Part shown: positions 27,103 through 35,051 of the stretch, piece after piece
How positions within the stretch are numbered: the first letter of the stretch is position 1
How the letters are laid out: each line of letters starts with the position of its first letter
Assembly (NCBI RefSeq): GCF_017347605.1
Contig: NZ_AP024484.1
Location: 2,370,501-2,434,500 of the forward strand
Origin: Prevotella herbatica
GTDB taxonomy: Bacteria > Bacteroidota > Bacteroidia > Bacteroidales > Bacteroidaceae
DNA: 64,000 nucleotides
Reading direction: 5' to 3'
The notes under the pieces: generated by a model
The model's database searches: none
What the model was told of the DNA's origin: nothing
The model's input: the letters and a program-made list of their open reading frames with translations, nothing else
Translations under genes and position numbers: made by a program

Positions 27103-27137
27103 TCTTTTCTCTTCTCTCGCGGAGAGAAGAGAAAAGA
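27103..27137 (+). repeat. Cassette palindrome 9 (16-bp arms)
   Basis: Core 27107-27133. It lies directly upstream of the divergent ATPase promoter rather than after a cassette stop codon, so its left flank (AGTCTT) differs from the rest. Confidence 0.92.
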
Positions 27138-27145
27138 ATTGAGTT

Positions 27146-28801
27146 ATGGGAAAGAAGTCTTTGCTAAGGACAAATGTATCACTTTTGTTATTAATTATAG
27201 TTTCTCTGTTTTGTTCATGTACTGGTGAAATGAATATGCTTGTTTGGAATAATAATGAACAAATTAACTTTGCTGTATCTGTACCCGAATGGAAAAACAC
27301 AGACTCATTGTCTAGCTCTAAGACTTCACGTGCAACACCTATTACGGATGCATCATTAAGTACTTCCAACACATTTAACTTAATAGCAGATCAAAATGAC
27401 GGAACTGGCAATTACAGTATATTAATCAATAAAGAGACTGTATCTTTCACTAATAACATATGGCAGACAACTCCTTCGCATTATTATTGGTCGGGAATTG
27501 CAAATAAAACAGTTAACTTCTACGCATACTACCCTACAAGTATTTCTGGTAATATTTCTCATACAGCAGGCTCTGCTCCAACTTTATTATATACAGTACC
27601 TCCTGATGCTAGCAACCAAATTGATATAATTACAGCAATTAATCCTAATATATCAGGAAGTACAGTTACATCAACATCTTTAACTTTCAATCATATATTT
27701 GCAGCTGTAAAATTTGCAGTAGGAACTAACGGACTACCTAGTGGAACTATAAAATCGATAACTATAAGCGGTATAAATAATTCTGGAACATATACTTTTG
27801 GTAATGGGTGGACTCCTGGTTCAACAACATCATCATTTACAGTATCACCATCTACAGCAATAACAGGATCGGCTGGAGCAAATATTACATCTGATGTTTA
27901 TACCTTGATGATGATTCCTCAAGTTTTCAGCAATGCAATAGTTTCATTAGTTTATAATAACGGTACTGCGTTTTCAACTACAATATCAGGAACGTGGAAT
28001 GCTGGTGGGGTTTATACTTATAATCTTTCTAAAACTATAATATATAACTATGATTATACTGGTGGATTACAGATATTTACAGCTCCATACACTGGTACAT
28101 ATAAACTTGAAACTTGGGGAGGAGGTAGTAATGGGGCCTATAGTGGAGGCTTTTCTAGTATAGGATTGGGGGGGTATGCAGTAGGAACAATATATATTGC
28201 ATCTGGCACTAAGTTATATATATACATAGGTGGAGTTGGAAAGACAAATAACGGATTAACAGGCGGGGCTGGTGGATATAATGGAGGTGGAAATGGAGAA
28301 AACGGAACTAGTTATGCAGGAGGAAGTGGTGGTGGAGGAGCTACGCATATTGCAATTACAGATAGAGGCGTACTAAATAACTATTCGTCATATAAAAACG
28401 AATTATTAATTATTGCGGGGGGGGCAGGTGGCAGTGCAATAAATAGCAATGCAGGTACTGGTGGTGGACTTACTGGTGGTAGTGCAGCAACAGCTGGATG
28501 GAGTTCTGGCGGAGTAGCTAGCATAACAATTAATGGGGGAACACAAAACAGCGGATACCTTTTTGGCAAGGGACAAGATGGTGGTACTAAATCAGTTGGT
28601 GGAATGGCTGGAGCAGAAGGAAACGGTGGTGGTGGTGGCGGCTGGTATGGTGGATTTTCATACACTGGTTCTGGAGATGGAAGTTGCTGTGGCGGTTCTG
28701 GAGGTTCTGGATATATTGGAGGGGTTTCTGGCGGATCAATGCAAAATGGTGTACGTTCAGGCAACGGTTATGCTCGTATAACCTTCGTTTCTGCAAATTA
28801 A
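27146..28801 (+). CDS. Fimbrillin-like/glycine-rich cassette lipoprotein 9 (N1-A-C2)
   Basis: 551 residues. Lipobox FCSC (Cys25), S-R-A at Arg62. Module N1 (TDASLSTSNTFNLIADQNDG, WQTTPSHYYWSG), middle type A (VGTNGLPSGTIKSITISGIN). Gly_rich domain from about 300 (YDYTGGLQIFTAP, with LETWGGGSNG in place of WGAQGG). C2 end: GGWYGGFSYTGSGDG, GSGYIGGVSGG, GVRSGNGYARITFVSAN. Two G tracts, seven at 28168-28174 and eight at 28417-28424, fall within Gly codons. Confidence 0.8.
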   Translation: MGKKSLLRTNVSLLLLIIVSLFCSCTGEMNMLVWNNNEQINFAVSVPEWKNTDSLSSSKTSRATPITDASLSTSNTFNLIADQNDGTGNYSILINKETVSFTNNIWQTTPSHYYWSGIANKTVNFYAYYPTSISGNISHTAGSAPTLLYTVPPDASNQIDIITAINPNISGSTVTSTSLTFNHIFAAVKFAVGTNGLPSGTIKSITISGINNSGTYTFGNGWTPGSTTSSFTVSPSTAITGSAGANITSDVYTLMMIPQVFSNAIVSLVYNNGTAFSTTISGTWNAGGVYTYNLSKTIIYNYDYTGGLQIFTAPYTGTYKLETWGGGSNGAYSGGFSSIGLGGYAVGTIYIASGTKLYIYIGGVGKTNNGLTGGAGGYNGGGNGENGTSYAGGSGGGGATHIAITDRGVLNNYSSYKNELLIIAGGAGGSAINSNAGTGGGLTGGSAATAGWSSGGVASITINGGTQNSGYLFGKGQDGGTKSVGGMAGAEGNGGGGGGWYGGFSYTGSGDGSCCGGSGGSGYIGGVSGGSMQNGVRSGNGYARITFVSAN

Positions 28802-28816
28802 ATACTTATTCTCATT

Positions 28817-28849
28817 CTTTTCTCTTCTCTCGCGGAGAGAAGAGAAAAG
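28817..28849 (+). repeat. Cassette palindrome 10 (15-bp arms)
   Basis: Core 28820-28846; left flank CTCATTCTT, right flank AAGGATTGAG. Confidence 0.92.
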
Positions 28850-28858
28850 GATTGAGTT

Positions 28859-30481
28859 ATGGGAAAGAAGTCTTTGCTAAGGATAAATGTATCACTTTTG
28901 TTATTAATAGTTATTTCCATGTTTTGTTCATGTACTGGAGAAATGAATATTATAGATGGAAATAATAATAAACAAATTAACTTTTCAGTATCTGTACCCG
29001 AATGGAAAAATACAGATTCATTATCTAGTTCAAAGACTTCACGTGCAACACCAATTACGGATGCATCATTAAGCACTTCCAACACATTTAACTTAATAGC
29101 AGATCAAAATGACGGAGCTGGCAATTACAGTACATTAATCAATAAAGAGGCTGTATCTTTCACAAATAACATATGGCAGACAACTCCTTCTCATTATTAT
29201 TGGTCAGGAATTCCAAATAAAACAGTTAACTTCTACGCATACTACCCTACTAGTATTTCTGGTAATATTTCTCATACCGTTGGATCTTCACCAATATTAT
29301 CATATACAGTACCTACAGAATCTAGTAACCAGGTTGATATAATTACTGCTACGGGTAATAATGTAAGTGGCAATACTAATTCTTCTATCCCATTGACATT
29401 CAATCATATATTTGCAGCAGTAAAGTTTGCTGTTGGTACTAACGGGCTACCGAGTGGAACTATTAAATCAATAACAATTAGTGGAATTCATAATTCTGGA
29501 ACATATACTTTTGGCAGTAGCTGGACTCTTGATCCAACAACATCATCTTTTACAATATCGCCATCTACTATTATAACAGGTGCTAATGGAGAAAATATTA
29601 CATCTGATGTATATACCTTAATGATGATTCCTCAAGCTTTAAGCAATGCAGATGTTTCATTAGTTTACAATAATGGAACTACGTTTTCTGCTAAAATATC
29701 GGGAACGTGGGATGCTGGTGGAGTTTATACTTATAATCTGTCTAAAACTATTGTTTTTAATTATGACTATACAGGTGCATCACAAACATTTACAGCTCCT
29801 TACTCTGGGATATACAAGTTAGAAGTTTGGGGAGCACAAGGTGGAAGTATGGTAACATCACCATGGACTGGTAAGGGTGGAAAAGGTGGTTATACGACTG
29901 GAAATATAAGCTTGCAATCTGGTTCTATTCTATACGTGTATGTAGGAGGGCAAGGTCAAGGGTTTGTAGATGTCAATACATTACCTAATAATTGGGGTGG
30001 ATGGAATGGTGGTGGAACTTGTTATCAAGGTGCTTCTGGTGGAGGTGGCGCAACAGATATAAGAACGGTTTTGGGTGCTTGGAATAACACCACAAGTTTA
30101 AATAGTCGAATTATTGTAGGTGGTGGTGGTGGTGGTTCTAACGATTATACAGAAGGTGGTGGTGGTGGTGGTTTGATAGGAGGAAATGGTTCTGCATCAT
30201 CTGATGTTACTAATCCCATAATTGCAACAGGAGGAACTCAAACATCAGGAGGAATTGGATGGATAAATGGTTCATTTGGTATTGGTGGAGGTGCCGCAGA
30301 TGCTAATGGAGATGGTGGCGCTGGTGGTGGAGGTTGGTATGGTGGCGCAAAATCACAAGGCTTTAATGTAAGTGGTGGAGGTGGATCTTCATATTATGGA
30401 AATCTTCAAAATGCAAACACAACAGCAGGTGTTCGTTCCGGCAATGGTTATGCAAGAATAACCTTTATTTCTGCTAATTAA
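28859..30481 (+). CDS. Fimbrillin-like/glycine-rich cassette lipoprotein 10 (N1-A-C2 variant)
   Basis: 540 residues. Lipobox FCSC (Cys25), S-R-A at Arg62. The signal region matches the cassette at 24101 (SLLLLIVISMFCSC). Module N1 as at 27146, middle type A with small changes (SWTLDPTTSSFTISPSTIIT). Gly_rich domain from about 298 (YDYTGASQTFTAP, LEVWGAQGG). The end GGWYGGAKSQG, GGGSSYYGNLQNANTTAGVRSGNGYAR is a short version of the C2 type, with YYGNLQ in place of GYIGGV. Confidence 0.8.
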   Translation: MGKKSLLRINVSLLLLIVISMFCSCTGEMNIIDGNNNKQINFSVSVPEWKNTDSLSSSKTSRATPITDASLSTSNTFNLIADQNDGAGNYSTLINKEAVSFTNNIWQTTPSHYYWSGIPNKTVNFYAYYPTSISGNISHTVGSSPILSYTVPTESSNQVDIITATGNNVSGNTNSSIPLTFNHIFAAVKFAVGTNGLPSGTIKSITISGIHNSGTYTFGSSWTLDPTTSSFTISPSTIITGANGENITSDVYTLMMIPQALSNADVSLVYNNGTTFSAKISGTWDAGGVYTYNLSKTIVFNYDYTGASQTFTAPYSGIYKLEVWGAQGGSMVTSPWTGKGGKGGYTTGNISLQSGSILYVYVGGQGQGFVDVNTLPNNWGGWNGGGTCYQGASGGGGATDIRTVLGAWNNTTSLNSRIIVGGGGGGSNDYTEGGGGGGLIGGNGSASSDVTNPIIATGGTQTSGGIGWINGSFGIGGGAADANGDGGAGGGGWYGGAKSQGFNVSGGGGSSYYGNLQNANTTAGVRSGNGYARITFISAN

Positions 30482-30491
30482 ATACCTATTA

Positions 30492-30536
30492 TCAATTCTT
30501 TTCTCTTCTCTCGCGGAGAGAAGAGAAAAGAATTGA
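30492..30536 (+). repeat. Cassette palindrome 11 (perfect 21-bp arms)
   Basis: Core 30501-30527, outer arms TCAATTCTT and AAGAATTGA. Ends 3 bp before the ATG at 30540. Confidence 0.93.
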
Positions 30537-30539
30537 GTT

Positions 30540-32342
30540 ATGGTAAGAAAGTTTTTGCAAGGTCTTAATATATTATTTTTATTATTAATTATTATTTCTA
30601 CATTTTGTTCTTGTACTGGCGAAATGAACATGCTTGATGGGAATAATAATGAACAAATTAACTTTTCTGTATTCGTACCAGAATGGAAAAATACAGATTC
30701 ATTGTCTAGATGTAAGACTTCACGTGCTACACCAATTACTGATGCATCATTAAGTACTTCCAACACATTTGACTTAATTGCAGACCAAAATGACGGAACT
30801 GGTAATTACTGCACATTTATAGATAAAGAAGCTGTATCTTTCACTAATAGCATATGGCAGACAACTTCTTCTAATTATTATTGGTCAGGAATTGCAAATA
30901 AAACTGTTAACTTCTACGCATACTATCCTACTAGTATTTCTGGTAATATCTCTCATACAACAGGCTCTGCACCAACATTATTATATACAGTTTCCGATGA
31001 TGTCACAAGCCAAATTGATATAATAGCAGCAACAAGTAATAGTGTTCCGGGAAGCACTACATCTTCTACCCCATTAATTTTTAATCACATATTTTCAGCT
31101 GTTAAGTTCAGTGTAGGAGCTAGTGGATTACCTAGCGGTACAATAAAGTCTATATCCATAAGTGGAATTCATAATTCAGGAACTTATACGTTTGGAAGCG
31201 GATGGTCAAATGTAAAAGGCTCTAATACATTTGTGATTTCACCATCAACTGTAATAACAGGTACATCTGGTGTTAGTATTACATCTGATACATACACATT
31301 AATGATGATACCACAAATATTCAGCAATGCAACTATTTCATTAGTTTACAGTAATGGCACAACGTTTTCTACTACAATATCAGGAACGTGGAATGCTGGT
31401 GGAGTTTATACTTATAATCTGTCTAAAACTATAGTTCGTAATTATGACTATACTGGTGCAGCTCAAACATTTACAGCTCCTTACACTGGAACTTATAAAA
31501 TAGAATGCTGGGGAGCTCAAGGGGGAACTATTTCTAATCAAAATTTTCCTTATCCAGATGGTGGACTTGGCGGATACACGTCAGGTAATATTTATTTGTT
31601 ATCAGGAACAGTATTATATATTTATGTCGGTCAAAAAGGATCTTTACTAAATGAAATGTATAGGACTTACAATGGAGGTGGTATGGGAGCGGCCAATGAT
31701 GGTGCTTGTTCTTCAGGCGGAGGTGAAACAGATATTAGAATAATTGGTGGTGAATTTGGTGAATTCAATTCTATAAAATCAAGAATCATGGTTGCAGGTG
31801 GCGGTGGTGGATGCGAAAGATCTTATTTGGCAGGTGCAGCAGGAGGACTTGTCGCTTATAATAGCAATAACACAAGCATTAATAATTTTATTGTGAATCA
31901 AACAAATGGTTATCGTTTATGCTTTGGCGAAAATGCAGATTTAAGTATTACTGCTAGTGGAGCTGGAGGAGGTTATCAGGGGGGGGTAACTGGTGATGCT
32001 ATAGGTATGGGAACTTTATATTTAGGATCAACAGGTGGAAGTTCTTTTATATCAGGTCATAATGGCTGTAATGCAATAAATTATGATAAAACAATTACAG
32101 GAACAAGAACTGTAAACTCGTTAAATGAGACTTATGATATATGCTCATTTACTGGTCAAAGTATTCTTTATATAAATGGAGTTCCTTATGTCTTTAATAA
32201 TACAAAAATGATAGATGGACAAGGATTTAATTGGACAGATACAAAAGGAACTTTATATGGTATGCCTTCACCTACTGGTGGAACCGAAACAGGTCATTCA
32301 GGTAATGGATATGCTAGAATAACCTTCGTTTCAGCTAATTAA
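30540..32342 (+). CDS. Fimbrillin-like/glycine-rich cassette lipoprotein 11 (N1-A/C hybrid-C1)
   Basis: 600 residues. Lipobox FCSC (Cys25), S-R-A at Arg62. The middle module is itself a hybrid: GASGLPSGTIKSISISGIHNSG follows type A, then FGSGWSNVKGSNTFVIS follows type C, then TLMMIPQIFSNATISLVYSN returns to type A. Gly_rich domain from about 299 (YDYTGAAQTFTAP, IECWGAQGG). The C1 end is expanded by about 40 residues between SSFISGHNGCNAI and MPSPTGGTETGHSGNGYAR. GATDIR is changed to GETDIR. A run of eight G lies at 31979-31986. Confidence 0.8.
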   Translation: MVRKFLQGLNILFLLLIIISTFCSCTGEMNMLDGNNNEQINFSVFVPEWKNTDSLSRCKTSRATPITDASLSTSNTFDLIADQNDGTGNYCTFIDKEAVSFTNSIWQTTSSNYYWSGIANKTVNFYAYYPTSISGNISHTTGSAPTLLYTVSDDVTSQIDIIAATSNSVPGSTTSSTPLIFNHIFSAVKFSVGASGLPSGTIKSISISGIHNSGTYTFGSGWSNVKGSNTFVISPSTVITGTSGVSITSDTYTLMMIPQIFSNATISLVYSNGTTFSTTISGTWNAGGVYTYNLSKTIVRNYDYTGAAQTFTAPYTGTYKIECWGAQGGTISNQNFPYPDGGLGGYTSGNIYLLSGTVLYIYVGQKGSLLNEMYRTYNGGGMGAANDGACSSGGGETDIRIIGGEFGEFNSIKSRIMVAGGGGGCERSYLAGAAGGLVAYNSNNTSINNFIVNQTNGYRLCFGENADLSITASGAGGGYQGGVTGDAIGMGTLYLGSTGGSSFISGHNGCNAINYDKTITGTRTVNSLNETYDICSFTGQSILYINGVPYVFNNTKMIDGQGFNWTDTKGTLYGMPSPTGGTETGHSGNGYARITFVSAN

Positions 32343-32357
32343 ACATCTATTCTCATT

Positions 32358-32390
32358 CTTTTCTCTTCTCTCGCGGAGAGAAGAGAAAAG
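32358..32390 (+). repeat. Cassette palindrome 12 (15-bp arms)
   Basis: Core 32361-32387; left flank CTCATTCTT, right flank AAGGATTGAG. Together with the following 5' gene segment it is repeated at palindrome 13. Confidence 0.92.
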
Positions 32391-32399
32391 GATTGAGAA

Positions 32400-34994
32400 A
32401 TGTATAGTAAGAATAGATATAAGAAGAAAGGCTCATTATTATCATTATTTATAGTATCAATTACAATAGTACTTCTATGCTCATGCTCAAATGAAGACTT
32501 TGTATATTCTGATTTATCCACGAATAAGATTTCGTTTAAAGCCATTGCTTCAGCCTCTTGGAGTGATGGTAATTCTAATAGTTCATCCGCGGAATCCAAA
32601 ATAAGTCGTGCCGTTTGTCAAAGTAATGAACATGGTCCTATTATTGTGAAATCAGAGCTGAAGCATGCACTTTACCTGCACCCTGTAACACAAATAGGAA
32701 TACATATACTGAATTCCAAAGATAAACCTGTAACTAAAAGTGGAACACGCATTCTGGACGAGTCAACCGAAACTGTCGTTCCTACCCGTGGAGCACCTTA
32801 CGTATCTGCCAATATGATTAATTCATTTGGCGTTCTTGCTTACAGAATACCAAGTACTGCTACAGATGTAAGTGGTACAGCGCCGGATTTCATAAATAAT
32901 CAACAAGTTAGTACTTCTGGAAGCATCTGGAAAACGGGTGCTGACTATTTCTGGCCTGACGATGGTGATAAACTGTCTTTCTTCGCCTATGCTCCTTTTG
33001 GCAACAATGATGTAACCGTTGCAAGTGCTTCGTCAACTGGTACCCCATCTATAACATATACTGCTAACACTGACGTGACAAAACAACCTGACCTGATGGT
33101 TGCCAAGACATTGAATCAGACAAGAAATACCACATCCATTGCGGCAGGAGTTGATATGTCATTCTATCATGCTCTCACGGCAATCACATTCTCTGTTGGT
33201 AAAGACATGGTACCTGGTGTTTTCAAGAGCATTGCTATAAAAGGGGTTATAACAACCGCAACATATAATTTAAGTACAAACGCCTGGAACACAATCAATG
33301 GTACAAGTACAGGGGACATAAGTATTACTCTCAACGGAACAACAGGAATAGTTATTGATGGCACTGCAGACGTAGCGCTTACCAGTGGAACAAGTACTAT
33401 GATGATGATTCCACAAACTTTCTCGTCTGGCAGCACCGCATATATAGAAGCTGTATTCAATAATGGAAACGGAGACAAGACTCTTACTGCCTCTCTGGCA
33501 GGAACTACATGGAATTCTGGTACATCTACAATATATAAGTTGTCTACATCTTCGGTTAACACAATGACATTAGGAACTATCTCCTACCCTAGTTCTTGGG
33601 GAGGAACAGTGGCGCCGATTTCAAGTTTTAACAGCGGAGAAGCTGTTGGCATATATGTAGTGGATCAGAACAACAATATAAAGAATTCAAATGTAAGAGC
33701 TGCTTATAATGGCAGTAGTTGGATTTTAGATAATAATATTTTATTTTCTCCACAGTATAAGTATTTCGCTTATTATCCGTATAAATCATCTCAAACATCA
33801 AGCGTTACGGCTGCTGCAACTACAGCTGACGCATTTTTTACTAATCTCATTTCTGGTTGGTCTGTTACCGCAAATCAAAACACGACAAGTGATTTTAAAG
33901 AAAATGACCTGCAAGTTGCAATGGGTACAATAAGCAGCACAGCAAGCAGTATTACTTTTGATATGGCACACAAAATGGGACTAGCTGTTATAACTCTAGG
34001 AACAAAGAGTGTTCCTACAACAAGGACATACACAGGAGGAAATTCAACATTTTCAGATTCTTCTGATAAGACAATAGTTACCGCATCAAGTAATTTCTCT
34101 GGAAATCAACCTTTGCTTTACAATAATAAGTATTATTATATAGCAAAGGCAGGCTCAGGTACAACATTCAACAGCATTACAGCAGATAATGATGCATGGT
34201 CGGCTCCTCTTTCTGCAACTATCTCATCAGGGAGCTATTCTGCATTAACAGCAACTAATACAAGCCGTACTTTTTATAAATTCATTGCAAACTTCAACTA
34301 TACAGGTGCTGTTCAAAGTTTTACAATTCCTTTATATGGGACAAGTAAATTAGAAGTTTGGGGAGCACAAGGTGGATCTACAGGTATATCAGCTTCATAT
34401 ACAGGGGGGTTAGGAGGATATTCCTATGGAAATACTTTTTTTTCTAAGGATAAAAATGTATATATATATGTAGGAGGAGCAGGAGTCGGAGCAACTGATA
34501 TGTATCAATCATTAACTGGAGGATACAATGGAGGTGGTAATGTCACTGGGAATAATTCTGTTAATCATTATACTAGTTCTGGAGGTGGAGCAACTCATAT
34601 TGCAAATATTCCTGGTTTATTATCTACCCTTAATTCCAATAGGTCTGCTATCTTTATAGTGGCAGGAGGAGGTGGTGGTGCACGTGACCAAATTAATTTA
34701 GAGCCTGCATCTAGACACGGGAATGGAGGTAGTGGTGGAGGTTTGTCAGGAGGAGGAGAATGTGGAGGAACGCAAACTACAGGATATTCTTTTGGATTAG
34801 GTCAATCTGTAATAGGAGATTCTGCTGGTGGAGCAGGTTGGTATGGTGGATATAGTGGTTCTGGTGGTTCGATATACGTAGGTTATGGTTCAGGCGGTTC
34901 TGGATATATTGATGGTGTTACTAATGGGGGAACATCAGACGGTATACGGACAGGCAATGGTTACGCTAGAATAACCTTTGTTTCAGCTAATTAA
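32400..34994 (+). CDS. Fimbrillin-like/glycine-rich cassette lipoprotein 12 (long form)
   Basis: 864 residues with a different signal region (MYSKNRYKKKGSLLSLFIV, lipobox LCSC) and S-R-A in KISRAVCQS. Two fimbrillin-like modules: about 135-385 (WKTGADYFWPDDGDKLSFFAY) and 395-625 (GIYVVDQNNNIKNSNV). Gly_rich domain from about 630 (FNYTGAVQSFTIP, LEVWGAQGG) and C2-like end (GSGYIDGVTNGGTSDGIRTGNGYAR). The first 557 bases are identical to the next cassette, and the middle is nearly identical to the inverted gene at 8242-11040. G6 at 34404-34409 and T8 at 34436-34443 are notable tracts. Confidence 0.8.
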   Translation: MYSKNRYKKKGSLLSLFIVSITIVLLCSCSNEDFVYSDLSTNKISFKAIASASWSDGNSNSSSAESKISRAVCQSNEHGPIIVKSELKHALYLHPVTQIGIHILNSKDKPVTKSGTRILDESTETVVPTRGAPYVSANMINSFGVLAYRIPSTATDVSGTAPDFINNQQVSTSGSIWKTGADYFWPDDGDKLSFFAYAPFGNNDVTVASASSTGTPSITYTANTDVTKQPDLMVAKTLNQTRNTTSIAAGVDMSFYHALTAITFSVGKDMVPGVFKSIAIKGVITTATYNLSTNAWNTINGTSTGDISITLNGTTGIVIDGTADVALTSGTSTMMMIPQTFSSGSTAYIEAVFNNGNGDKTLTASLAGTTWNSGTSTIYKLSTSSVNTMTLGTISYPSSWGGTVAPISSFNSGEAVGIYVVDQNNNIKNSNVRAAYNGSSWILDNNILFSPQYKYFAYYPYKSSQTSSVTAAATTADAFFTNLISGWSVTANQNTTSDFKENDLQVAMGTISSTASSITFDMAHKMGLAVITLGTKSVPTTRTYTGGNSTFSDSSDKTIVTASSNFSGNQPLLYNNKYYYIAKAGSGTTFNSITADNDAWSAPLSATISSGSYSALTATNTSRTFYKFIANFNYTGAVQSFTIPLYGTSKLEVWGAQGGSTGISASYTGGLGGYSYGNTFFSKDKNVYIYVGGAGVGATDMYQSLTGGYNGGGNVTGNNSVNHYTSSGGGATHIANIPGLLSTLNSNRSAIFIVAGGGGGARDQINLEPASRHGNGGSGGGLSGGGECGGTQTTGYSFGLGQSVIGDSAGGAGWYGGYSGSGGSIYVGYGSGGSGYIDGVTNGGTSDGIRTGNGYARITFVSAN

Positions 34995-35009
34995 ATGCCT
35001 ATTCTCATT

Positions 35010-35042
35010 CTTTTCTCTTCTCTCGCGGAGAGAAGAGAAAAG
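35010..35042 (+). repeat. Cassette palindrome 13 (15-bp arms)
   Basis: Core 35013-35039. Same flanks as palindrome 12 (left CTCATTCTT, right AAGGATTGAG). Confidence 0.92.
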
Positions 35043-35051
35043 GATTGAGAA

